A DNA stretch of 64,000 nt from Anseranas semipalmata (lineage: Eukaryota; Chordata; Aves; Anseriformes; Anseranatidae): positions 458,768-522,767 of the forward strand of contig VXAA01001241.1 in NCBI GenBank assembly GCA_013399115.1, given 5' to 3'. Under the pieces are notes generated by a model. That model had not been told where the DNA came from and made no database searches. It saw only the letters and a program-made list of their open reading frames with translations. Within the stretch, counting starts at the first letter, position 1, and each line of letters starts with the position of its first letter. The translations under genes were made by a program, and so were the position numbers. Below are positions 1 to 9,708 of the stretch, piece by piece.

Positions 1-260
1 CACTTACTCCAGTGTCACTCAGAGTAATTTAAAAACTTTCTTTAATTAGCCATTCTTTGTACTCTTCTAAGGTAGACTGTAATTGCGAGAATTAGCGCTG
101 TGGATATTAGCTGAAATATAAATTACAGGGAAGTGGCCAATATGGGGTAAATATTTGTATGTGTCACAGGACAAAAAGGCAGCAAGCTGAATTTATAAAT
201 CTTTGCATGTTCTTCATTTTCACTAAAACAGAGAAAGATTATGGTCATGGGGAAATTCCA
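1..260. other. AT-rich noncoding flank
   Basis: No gene, RNA or repeat is recognisable. The segment is AT-rich and leads directly into the decamer array that begins near 261. Confidence 0.5.
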
Positions 261-288
261 CTGTAGTGGAATCCTGCAGAACCAGCCA

Positions 289-301
289 GAACGTTCTGGA
301 A
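289..301. promoter_or_regulatory. Perfect three-unit heat-shock-element match
   Basis: The order is GAA at 289-291, TTC at 294-296 and GAA at 299-301, each separated by 2 nt. This is the canonical minimal binding architecture of HSF trimers (nGAAnnTTCnnGAAn). It lies inside the decamer array. Binding is not shown. Confidence 0.45.
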
Positions 302-338
302 CCTACTGGAACCAGACAGAAGTGGCTGGAACTAGCTG

Positions 339-366
339 GAATGTTCTGGAACATTCTGGAAACTTC
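339..366. promoter_or_regulatory. Six-unit heat-shock-element match
   Basis: Alternating triplets run GAA 339, TTC 344, GAA 349, TTC 354, GAA 359, TTC 364, all exactly 2 nt apart, followed by a near-match GAG at 369. Six perfect consecutive units is as long as strong heat-shock promoters carry, and two HSF trimers could fit. No TATA box or transcript start is recognised next to it. It is one uninterrupted stretch of the decamer array, so it could also be a by-product of the repeat unit. A TEAD-like TGGAATGT overlaps its start at 337-344. Confidence 0.5.
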
Positions 367-388
367 TGGAGCCAGCCAGAACTGGCTG

Positions 389-401
389 GAATGTTCTGGA
401 A
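389..401. promoter_or_regulatory. Perfect three-unit heat-shock-element match
   Basis: GAA 389-391, TTC 394-396 and GAA 399-401 at 2-nt spacing. It overlaps a TEAD-like TGGAATGT at 387-394. Confidence 0.45.
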
Positions 402-448
402 ATGGCTGGGACCAGCCGGAACCAGCCAGAATGCTCCGTAACCGGCTG

Positions 449-461
449 GAATGTTCCAGAA
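449..461. promoter_or_regulatory. Perfect three-unit heat-shock-element match
   Basis: GAA 449-451, TTC 454-456 and GAA 459-461 at 2-nt spacing. It overlaps a TEAD-like TGGAATGT at 447-454. It is the last perfect match before the array decays. Confidence 0.45.
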
Positions 462-480
462 CTGGTTGTGTCCAGCTTGG

Positions 481-1219
481 GGCAGCCCCCGCTTCTCCTC
501 ACAGAGAGGCCTGTGCAGCTCCTGCTGCCAGCACCTGGGCGCCGACAATACAATTGCAAAGAATGGTAGCTGGCAAAGTTACCGTTTCTTAAATTTATTT
601 TAAATTTTTTTTTTTGTAATCCTAGTATATGTACAGTATCTGTTGAAATTATTTTTTAAGACTACTATTAGTATTACTATAAGAGAAGTTTGAAAGTAAC
701 AGCTCCATTCTTTCTATTTTTGTTACTTGTTTTGCTTGATCTTGTTTATTTGTACGTGCTGGTAGATGTATACAAGTATTTCTTGCTTGTCCTCTTACAG
801 AAAGGACCAACAAGGTAAAAAACTATTTGTTAGAGTTTAGAGAAGCATTTCAACTTGTCAGAGTGCATTTTTAGCCTTGGCAACAAGTCGCTGACCAAAA
901 AACCCTATAATGAAACAAAGAACTTGTTTTTATTTTTGTTACCTGATTAATTTACTACATGGATTTAGATGGCTTTTTTGGTGTTTGCTTATTCAGTTAT
1001 AGCGAGACTGTTTCATCTTTTTTTGACCTCTCACATGCTAAACAAGCTGAAGGAGAAATTGAAAATAACAATTGCAGCACTACTGAAGGTTTCTACGGAG
1101 TCAGTGGAGGAAAAAAAAAGTCAAATGCTTTTAAATCTCCTGCAAGATGGTGGATATTTTAGAAAAAAAATCTGTATTTGCTTTAGTCTTCTTTTAGAGA
1201 CAGTTCTGACCCCTCTCCT
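481..1219. other. AT-rich stretch without a supported gene
   Basis: It contains T and A runs and short open frames (for example 969-1256 plus, 95 codons) with no recognisable domain. GC content rises sharply at its right edge, where the CpG-rich block begins. Confidence 0.4.
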
Positions 1220-1342
1220 GTCCCACCGCTACTGCTCTCTCCGCAAGAAGGTGTGAGGGTGAGGGCCACGGCCTTCTGGCGCTGAGGCGCCTGGGCGGGC
1301 TCAGGTGGCTGCTGGGCGCCTCAGCGGAGCCCTGAGGGCGTG

Positions 1343-1360
1343 ATGGCCGCCGCTCGCTGA
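1343..1360 (+). other. Five-codon upstream ORF in the CpG block
   Basis: ATG at 1343 has G at -3 and G at +4, a strong initiation context. It encodes MAAAR and stops at TGA 1358-1360. It is in the same frame as the ATG at 1409. If the block is a first exon, this would be a upstream ORF that could dampen translation of the next start. Role is inferred only. Confidence 0.25.
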
Positions 1361-1408
1361 AGGACCCGGCCCGGCAGCACCGCTGGCTCCTGCGCCAGCC
1401 GGGCAGCA

Positions 1409-1500
1409 ATGCCGCCCAATTCCTTTTGGCGTTGGAAGTCGAAATGCTTCTTGCTTCGCTGGCAGTGGCCGCGTGCCTTGCTGTTAGTCCACGGCTCCCC
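1409..1500 (+). other. Candidate first coding exon ending at a GTAAGT donor
   Basis: ATG at 1409 (G at -3) opens 30 codons plus two bases, MPPNSFWRWKSK at the start and ALLLVHGS at the end. Reading unspliced gives a stop at 1502-1504, formed by the donor itself. The junction reads CCCC|GTAAGT, a consensus 5' splice site, so the exon would end in phase 2. The peptide is rich in Trp and Arg, with a short leucine-rich stretch near its end. I recognise no family. An in-frame TGA at 1358 bounds it upstream. It is supported by CpG context and donor quality, but no matching acceptor or downstream exon could be identified. Confidence 0.3.
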
Positions 1501-1510
1501 GTAAGTGTTA

Positions 1511-4500
1511 GAAGCCTGTATAACGGTGTATTTCTTGAGGATTAAAAGATGATCCTACGCATCCGGCTGCCAGTTTTTGCACGAATCTGACTAAAGGCAG
1601 ATTTTAGTGCTCACAGATGTATTTATTTTTTGGTAGATTATTAATGTTTGCATCTCAGTGTAACCTGATGCTGCTCTGATGAATGTTTCTTTTCTAAAGT
1701 CACTGAAATAGTGATACCCAAACAGAGAAGGTATAAATGATTTAGACATTATAACTAAATACTCTAAATAGCGCAGAATTACCAAAGCAGTAGGTATGTA
1801 ATAGCAGTATAATTTGCATTGAGGCATAGGTTCATGGGATTGCACAAAAGTAAGCAAGCATAATAGTGAAAATAAGGAGATTATGAAAGTAAAGACTGCC
1901 TTCCAACCCCTAATTAGTGAGGTTATCTATATTTCAGCTTTTGCATTTGCAAATTAAAAGCACTGTTTGTTTCACATTGATTCATATTCTTAGAAGATCT
2001 TGTGCCATGATTCTGGCCTTAAAGATTTTACATGATACTAATGTACAAAGTGTATCGAATTCTTTGTCTTATTTAAATAATTGATGCTTTATGGAAAGCT
2101 GTTGGCCTGAAATACAATTATGCCTATTCATTTCCAGGGAGATAGACCTCAGCAGTTAAGTAGTGCTAGTACATCAAGCTTCTATTTTAACCAAAAATAA
2201 GTACCATTAATTTAAATTCAGTGAAAGCAATAGATAAAGCTGGCAGTGTTAAATACTCTCAATGTTAAAAGAAAATTGCATGCATAATAGTTGGAAGGAT
2301 TAGCATGTCTTTATAGGTTTTTGTATGTATTTATGAAATATTTGGCTCTTGCACTGATGGTTTGCCTGTCTGTTCCCACCTGCAGCCAGTAGTGATTTTA
2401 TATTTTTGAATGGGTAGGTATCAACTGTTGGAGTTTATTAGGCAGCATGACCAGTCACTTCTTCACCATTACTTATTGCTTGATTTCATAATGAACGGTA
2501 AAACCTGTATTTTGACCAAATAATCTTACAAGTAGTTGTGGTTCTAAGTGGATAATTTCATTGACCAGATGAAAAATAAAGCAATTGCTGAAGATGTGGA
2601 TGTGTTAGGTAATATCTCCTTTCCAAAAATACTTTTTGAGGATAATGAAAGTTCTAAAGAAAATGTGGGAACCAACAGGTGGTATAAGGGATTGCAGACT
2701 GAAACAGAAAAACATAAGTTGACAGTGGAAGCAACAAGTGGTCTGTGGAGTGGTGTCATCTAAGAGTACTTTAAACTTTACACAGTAAAGATACCTGGAG
2801 AAAAAATGTCTTGATCCAAAAGTTTTGAGGACTACTGCCAGGGTTATCATGCCTTTTTTTCCTTTGGGAGTTGAGAGGACATGGTCAATTCCTATCACTT
2901 AGTTTTAGCAGTGTAAAAGTTAAATGACTAAGCAAACTCATTGCTTGTGTGTCTGCCCAGATTTGAGGGAGGGAGAAGAGAGAATGAGAAGCAAAAGGAA
3001 AAGATGCTTATGTTGCCCTTTTGGTGTTTTAAAAACTGTGAGAGATAAGTACCAAAATACTTACTGAGTCTTTGCTTATAAATAGTGTTTAACAGTTGAT
3101 TTTCCTGAAAATTATACTACTACTACTTTTTTTTTTTTTTTTTCTCCTGACAGATTCTTCTTGCTTATCATTGCCAAGTGAATTAAGAAGTCTCTCTCAC
3201 CTGGTCAGCTGAAGACACTACCCAGAAAGACCACAAAACAGAGCATTGCTGATCTCTCCTTTCAGTGAGTAGTCATAACTTCAATTTTGTATGTTGTTTT
3301 GCTCTGAGATGTGTTTATATTGTTGACCAAAGTGCTTCCATCTATGCTTGAAAAATGCCTTTCTAGATCTCTGCAGGAAAGTGGTTTTTGTAGAGGAAAG
3401 CAATTTGTCCCAGCACTTCCTTTACAGAATCTACTTCAGTCTTTCGCAGCCCAACTGAATTACTTAAGAATGCTTCAGAAGGAGAAATACACCTTTTTCC
3501 TACCTACCTAGATTTTCATTTGCTGGAGTTGCCCATCTTGACAAATTCAGGATCAAATGAGGGTATTAGTAATTTATTGCTCCTGTCATCAAAAGATTTT
3601 TTCTTCATTTGAGTGGGCATTTTATTCAGATTCCTAACACAACAAAAACTATTTTTTTCTTTATGAATGGCTGCATATCATGAAGTTGTAAATCTGCATA
3701 TCCTATAATATATGTTGTGTAAGGAAAAGATAAAGAAAGAGAAGGACCTTTCCAATTGTCTCTTATTTTGTGGTGTCTGTAAATGTTGGACGCAGTGCTC
3801 ACAAGACACCCTATAATTTAATTATGTTGTACATATGCTCTGGGAATTCATGTAATTGCGTACAGTAACAAACTATCCCAATGTGTCCTGCAGAGACAGA
3901 AGGCTATCTTGCTTAGGATAGCCTCAAGAGGAAAAGAAATATAACCTTCAGTTGATTGATTCTCATAAAAAGTTAAAGCTGCTCTTTTTTCTTTCTTTTT
4001 TTTTTTGAGGTTTTTGTTCTCTTGTGGTTTTAATTTTTGTGATACACCTGACAGTTCTTACTCAAGACATTTAACTGTGTGGCAATATTGATTAAGAAAC
4101 TGCTTGTAAGTTGTGCCTCTTGTAAAATAAACCTTTTATTGGTTTAATATTTTTAATTCTTTCACATTTCTTTCAAAGCATGGAAAAAACATATTTTTTA
4201 GATATGGCAAGCACCAAATTCCAAGCAAGTTCTTTCACTCACACTGAAATAGTCAACACATTCTTGTACATTGTTTGCTGTAGATCGGTTGGCTGTCATA
4301 TATTTTTTGCTAAAAGGTTATTTTCTGACTCCATGTCTGTTTCTTCAGTTTTTACAGTATTAAGATCTGTGGTCCCTACTTATGATGTAAATCATTCTAA
4401 GTGCCTGTATTTCTGAATTCTAAAAAAAATATTGTAAAAGAAAATTAAAATGAGAAAAACAGAAATGCTTCAGTGTATGAATACAAATAAGAAAGAAAAG

Positions 4501-4943
4501 CTGGTGGGGTTTGGGTTTTTATTTTTCTATTTTTTCTGTTTTAACAAGTCTGAGTTTCATGACAGTTTTCTGCCAATGCTGTATAATTAGAAAAATTAAA
4601 TAGGTGATTGTCAAAATTGTTTTTACTATTATAAATGTATCTATATACTCTGTGTAAAAGTTCATATGTTTAAGGGATCTTCATAGCCCATCTTCAAATA
4701 GATAAAGAACAGATTGACAAATACTTCTCATACCCAATTCCTAGAGAACAAACACTAAGTGATAAAGGATATTGGTTCAGAAGCTCTATATCTCAACTGC
4801 ACTTTATTTGGAAAAGGTTGCAGAAATAGGTCCTCAGAAGTAGGTCATCTGTGAAAATTTCAAAACACCTGATAGTTGAATCTCAAAATCCCCTTGCTGT
4901 CATTTTGTGCAGGTAAGGCTGGTTAGTTGGTTTTTGCTGCCTT
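1511..4943. other. AT-rich region without a supported gene
   Basis: It would be the start of the first intron if the CpG block is a plus-strand first exon. It holds a T17 run at 3127-3143 and several short open frames. Only 2548-2763 deserved a separate low-confidence entry. No transposon could be recognised. Confidence 0.4.
2548..2763 (+). other. Unassigned open frame with splice-like edges
   Basis: The stop-to-stop frame begins right after a TAA at 2545 and starts with GTG, so it would not be a start codon in an animal gene. It runs about 71 hydrophilic residues, Glu/Lys/Asn-rich, with no hydrophobic segment. A CAG directly before an ATG at 2569 and an AACAG|GTGGTA near 2680 could delimit an internal exon. 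The intervening peptide includes KNKAIAEDVDVLGNISF. I do not recognise it. A chance frame is the leading alternative. Confidence 0.12.
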
Positions 4944-5025
4944 TTTTTATGAGGGAACCTGAATAACACCAAGTAATCTCCCAAGGTCATGAAGCAGGTC
5001 ATGAGTAAAGCTGAATGTGAAATCC
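4944..5025 (-). repeat. MIR-like SINE relic, minus orientation
   Basis: The plus strand reads ATGAGGGAACCTGA, then AAGTAATCTCCCAAGGTCA, then AGC and GAGTAAAGCTG. This order matches the reverse complement of the MIR core (ATGAGGAAACTGAGG ... TTAAGTGACTTGCCCAAGGTCACACAGC ... GCAGAGCTGGGATT). Similarity is strongest around CCAAGGTCA at 4981-4988 and at GAGG/GAAC near 4950. MIRs are ancient tRNA-derived SINEs moved by L2 machinery and are fixed, inactive fossils. Boundaries are approximate. The comparison is from memory of the consensus. Confidence 0.65.
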
Positions 5026-7215
5026 CATTCATAATTCCCTGCAGTAATCAAGGATGAGAATGTGTCCATTTAAACCTTTCAGAATGGTGGCTAGATCCTA
5101 CATGCTGCTTTTTGCAGTGCTTTGGAATGGATTTTTGAGGTACTGAGGAAAAAAATTCTTTCCCAGTGCTCCCTATCGTGTGGCTTTTGCCATGGGTTTG
5201 ATTCAAGTGGAGACAAATGCTAGGACAAGTGAGCTTAATGTCGTGATGGCTGTGAGGAGCAGAGCATTCTTTTGGTGAAATAGTGGCTTGAGAGGATTTC
5301 CACCAATTCCTCCAGCTTAGAGAACAGGTCTCCTGGGCCCCCAGGATGGCGGGAGAAACGTAAGTACCACAAGTAGATTGCACAGTACATTAAGTCAGCA
5401 GGTTTGGGGATTTAGTTTTGGGGCCTTGGGGTTTGGGGAGATATTCTGCCTTTATATGCCATAATAAATTTTCCGTAGCTTAGCTGTGGGTTTTGGGTTG
5501 GGAATTTTTGCCAGGTTCTACCCTGGGTGCTGGTAACATCTCTCTGGTTTTCAGCCTGTCATAGGCTGTGCTGTTGACTTGCAGTGTGAACCAGTACTGT
5601 CCCTTCTTTATTTGTCTCATTAAAGTTGTATTCCTCTGGATTTGCTGGCGTGCTGAAGAAGCACTAGTAACTTCTCAATTACTTCCCTTTCGTGTTGTTT
5701 GTCCAGCCTCTGAGTACTGCCTGTTTCTGCCTTTTGATTTGTTCTTCTTTATACAAATGACAAAGACTTGCCATCAGTTCCCAAACAAATCTCAGGACTC
5801 ATTTCCCTCCATTGTGTCCTTCTCCAATATCTTCTGTGTTACTCAGGGGCCATTGCTGGGACACCAATGTTTCAGCATGTTTGTTAGGTTTGTGGGTTGT
5901 TCTTTTTATTTTTGTTATTATCCAACAAAGGCTGCTATCATCCCATCATGGTGGATCCAAGCCTTTAGAAAGTAACTACATTAAAGAACAAAAAGTGTAA
6001 CTTCATGAACAAAACCCTGCTGGATTTCTTCTCACAGGAGGATTCAGTTTATTAGCTTTATGCATCTTAACCATAAATTCCCTTCTTCTGTGGGAGTGGG
6101 AAGAAAACAACCTCTCAATCACTGCTGTCTTCAGTGCCTTTCTAAGTCATGGGCCTGGAGGATGCAAGATGTTTTGCACTTCCAGGGCTGCTGCTAACAG
6201 CATGTTCTGTGTGGTTTAAGAAGTTTCTGTAAACTCAAAGTGGTATGAATAACCAAATATATTTGAGAAAGTTGCTGAAATAGCCCTGTTTTTACTGTTA
6301 GGCTTACCTGCCTCTCTTTACCATGTTTGATTTGTTACTTTCCAATGATTTTTAAAGGGAACAAAAGTATAATGTGAATAATGTGAAATGTCTGTGGATC
6401 GTCAGCATCCCTCAGTGACAGCAAGGCTCTGTTTGGAGCCTGTGGGTCAGAGTCACGTTGGCGTGGCTTCTGCCAAGTTCCGGGGCTACTTCTGCCAGCG
6501 CAGGCACCTTTGTATCTTGTAAGAGGTTTGGCCGGTTACTGAGAGGTACCTTCCATGAGAGCTGGCACTAGTGTGCTTGGGTTACTTCTTTGCATAAGGG
6601 TTTAGTTTCCAGGCTTCTGTGGGAGAGGGGGAGAAACGCCACCCCCAAAACATAACCAAAAATAACCTCCCCCAACCCCAAGCTCTACGTATATCAAATT
6701 TAGTTGCAAGAATTTACTTAGTGAGAATTTTAGTATAGGTTTGCATGTGACCATTGTTGGTATTTCTGATAATGCAGCCGTAGTTTCTAAGATGCTTGTG
6801 CTCCAAATTTACACGTAGTCTTCAGTTAAGTATTTTACGAGATTGTAGAAATGCACTTCTTTGCATCTTTTTAAAGATACATCATTTTGTTGAAATAGTA
6901 GTTAATAGATCTGGGGAAAAAAGCTTATATTCTCTAAATATGTAGTCTTGTAAACAATTTTATTTTTAAGTATGCTCTTATCCTTCCCTTAAGAAAATTA
7001 TTTCCTTTCAATTGATTTTTTTTTATACTTGGGTTTCTGAATAGCTCTGTCTTGTATTTCCTAAGCAGCAAGCTCACAATTACAACTTGATAAATAAAAT
7101 ATTTGCACTCAGAAATGGAACCACAAAACCAATGTAACTTCTGTTATTGATCTTTTTCCTGTGTAACTCTTCTGGCAGCGAAGAGAAAATTCCATCCTGT
7201 GTAAGCATAAAAATT

Positions 7216-7238
7216 ATTTAGAGTAAATTACTCTAAAT
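7216..7238. repeat. 10-bp perfect inverted repeat, 3-nt loop
   Basis: ATTTAGAGTA at 7216-7225 is mirrored as its complement at 7229-7238 around AAT. It is AT-rich, and a short hairpin of this kind is expected now and then by chance. Confidence 0.6.
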
Positions 7239-7347
7239 TATAAACTAACCAGTAAATCAGTATTGCTTCAGCATTACTCTCCCGTTTCTGCTCCCCAACC
7301 CCCAGCCTAAGGTCTGCATCCGTAATAAGAAGTAATGCATTGAATTG

Positions 7348-7364
7348 TTTTTTTTTTTTTTTTT
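7348..7364. repeat. Homopolymer T17
   Basis: Seventeen uninterrupted T, followed by AAT-rich DNA. Simple slippage repeat. Confidence 0.9.
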
Positions 7365-8470
7365 AATTTAAACAAATAAAGTAAAATGGACATTTCCTTT
7401 AATTATCAGCAATAGTTCAGCATGGTGGAAGAACAAGGGTATATATTCAATTAAAATGGATCATTGTAATATGAATAACGATTACAGAAGTAGAATTAAG
7501 ATGATACCCAAGGTTTTATAAGTCATTGCCAGATCACCAATTATTTCTTTTAGAAAAACATATTCCAAAGAAGAAAAAAGATACTATTTTCTTACATTTA
7601 TTTCTTTGGTATGAACTTTTAGTAGGATGTTAACCTATTTTTAAGTTAACCTATTTGGTTTTAGGAATGACTTTAAAATAAGCATGTACTGGGAAAGATA
7701 ACTGGATGCTTGAAATCCTGGATTTTTAATTGATTACTATGTAACATGCAAAGATGAGTGTTGATAAATAGATGCTGATAGTATTGAGTACTTTGTAAGG
7801 ATAATCCTTGGAGTTAGGTACAGATTTTAATAGAAATATTTGCGTTCTGTTCCATGAAGTTTTCCATAGTTCATAGATTTCTATATACTTCAGTGGGATA
7901 TGAGCCTTTGTATAAAAAAGGCTCTGTGGAAAAAAAAAAAGTGAGCTTTGACCCTTGATTTATACAACTAAGGGCAGGTTTTCATATATGTTGTAATGTA
8001 AGAAAAGAAAATGCATCTTTGCTTCAATGGGAATATGGGACTGTGGGCAAAAGAGCGGGGGGGAAATGCTGTAGATATTCAGGCTGACCTAGAATACAAG
8101 CTTGAGGAAAATATTAGAAAAACTGACTGCTTCTTGAAGTGAAGCTGAAATGGACAGATCTTGACTATGAACTCAGAAATTACTTCCTGTGGCTGTCCTT
8201 GGAGAGCCCAAAGCAAAGTTTTATAGCTCGTTACAGATGATGCTTAATGAAATTCTTCTGTGTAACCTGCTACAAGCATCTGGCAGGAAGGAAAGTTTAA
8301 AATCCTAGCTGTAGTGTTTCTTGACTAACTCTACTTTATTTACAGTTTTGTTTGTTCCTTGCCAGTGCTGAATTTTCAGTACAGGAATTGTAGATTTTTG
8401 TGGAACTGATGATTCTAAGTCTCACTAGAAACTCAGTGTGATATCAGAAGAAATTCTGCATGCTTGAGGA

Positions 8471-8519
8471 TGACGTAGCCCTTCATGCATGATGCTGAAT
8501 CCTGAACTAAGCTACGTCA
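8471..8519. repeat. Inverted repeat carrying TGACGTAGC arms
   Basis: TGACGTAGC at 8471-8479 and its exact complement GCTACGTCA at 8511-8519 are 31 nt apart. CATGCATG, itself a palindrome, lies between them. Each arm carries TGACGT, the half-site core of CREB/ATF elements, facing inward and outward symmetrically. The stem is too short and the loop too long to suggest a microRNA precursor. Confidence 0.5.
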
Positions 8520-8949
8520 GAGGTAGCTTATGGAAAAGAGGTTAGCAGTCAGCATCTTTTCTTGGAAGGAAACCTCTGTAATTACTTTTTGAGTAGAGTC
8601 TGAGGTAGTATGACTATGTAGGTGTCTCATAAATGTTTTTGGTGGAATAGAGCACACACGTGAGGAATGAGTGGATAAAGCTGTATTTCAGTTGCATTCA
8701 TTCCAGACCAGGCCTGTGCCTTTGCCCTCATGAACAGCTTATTTTTGTGTATTTGAAGAAGAAAAAATTAGGAGAAGCAAAACTTTCATAAGCAGAAATT
8801 TTCTTCCACATTTTTCCTTTGCTTTTCATTAAGCTCTTTGTGTTTATAGAAGTAGCAGGTTTAAACTGGTTCATTAGGCTTTGAATGCCTGTTATAAAAT
8901 CCACTCCAGTTCTGAATCTGTCTGGAACCAAATTACAAGTTAAATTTTT

Positions 8950-9270
8950 GTGGGCAAGCTATATCTGCTTGGAAAGGATCTCCAAAAATCAGATTTTCTA
9001 GAAAGAAAGTATGTAGACCTAAACTGCCATCACAGTGAGAAATCAAAATGTTCAACGCTTACAGACATTTTGGTATCAGGAAGAGCTACCACCATCAGTA
9101 CTCCATCTGACAGCTATATATATTTGCCACTGAAGCTGGGACATGAATCAGTTACAATAAGCCTGAAAACAGGCTCAGGTGTCATCCAGGAGATGGCTGC
9201 TATTGACTGCAGGAAAGGAGATATTAGAGTGAGCAAGATACCTTTCAAGAAAGAAATCAGTTTTGAGTAA
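8950..9270 (+). other. Unassigned 106-codon open frame
   Basis: The frame is bounded by TAA at 8941 and TAA after 9267, and opens at a GTG rather than ATG. An exon, if any, would have to start at an upstream AG. Mid-frame it reads SDSYIYLPLKLGHESVTISL, an amphipathic, beta-like composition. The end is Lys/Arg-rich. A minus-strand frame overlaps its right part. CAG|GTG at about 9175-9180 could serve as an internal donor. I do not recognise the family; a decayed retroelement or chance are both possible. Confidence 0.15.
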
Positions 9271-9628
9271 TAGGGAGTCCTCCAACGGTGCTAATAATGC
9301 ACAAGAAAAACATGTCAGTGGGGCATTGGAGAGTGACAAGATTATGCTGCACTGTAGCAGTGCTGCAATTCCAATGGGTGTATGAGGCAAGATGATTCAT
9401 GGCACAAATAATTTTTGTTCTATACTTCTGCGCTTTTAAATTTGAAGTTGCACGTAGGGAAGGTTGGGGTTTGCTGGTTGTCCTCAAGCAATTATTTATT
9501 CTGTTTCACTGTGCCTTATACAAGTCTGTCATTTACATAAACCTTTCTCATAATGTTAGTACATCTACTGTGACTTGAAGTGGAAGAACACTGTGACTTC
9601 CGTTGTCGTGCATGTTCAACCATAAAAC

Positions 9629-9669
9629 ATATATATTGTGTATATATATATATATTGTGTGTGTGTGTA

Positions 9670-9701
<32 letters not shown>

Positions 9702-9708
9702 CACATAC
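9629..9708. repeat. TA/TG compound microsatellite
   Basis: Blocks of (TA)n, (TG)n interrupted by TATG, and again (TA)n run for about 80 bp and end in ACACATAC. Alternating purine-pyrimidine DNA of this type is prone to slippage, cruciforms and Z-DNA. Long frames crossing it on both strands (repeated YIYI and HTHT) are artefacts. Confidence 0.9.

Larger units (their letters stand above)
261..480. repeat. Degenerate 10-bp tandem array (GGAA/CAGAA decamers)
   Basis: About 22 consecutive decamers stay in a strict 10-bp register. Most end in TGGA or CAGA and the next begins with A, so GAA recurs every 10 bp. The interior of each unit is either TTCTG-like, GCTGG-like or CAGCC-like, which makes much of the array a chain of imperfect inverted repeats. 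The units have diverged by point changes while the register is kept, so the array is not newly expanded. Several open frames cross it on both strands, but they only translate the 10-bp unit (30 bp gives a 10-residue period) and are not evidence of a gene. The spacing is close to one helical turn. Seen directly: period and motifs. Inferred: any protein-binding role. Confidence 0.85.
1220..1510. promoter_or_regulatory. CpG-island-like block, candidate promoter
   Basis: By hand count about 25 CpG dinucleotides fall in roughly 280 bp, with GC near two thirds. That gives an observed/expected ratio around 0.8, in strong contrast to the CpG-poor, AT-rich flanks. In vertebrates such blocks usually mark unmethylated promoters and first exons. 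A consensus splice donor GTAAGT sits at its right edge (1501-1506), suggesting a plus-strand first exon. A minus-strand open frame also crosses it (1194-1409), so direction is not settled. Alternatives are a GC-rich fragment of a retroelement or an orphan CpG island. Confidence 0.5.

Noticed and set aside
241..592. Several open frames through the decamer array on both strands
   Set aside because: They translate the 10-bp unit; Trp/Gly/Asn-rich periodic peptides in several frames at once are a repeat artefact.
8601..8610. TGAGGTAGTA, the let-7 seed start
   Set aside because: The following bases differ from let-7 and no complementary arm forms a precursor hairpin nearby.
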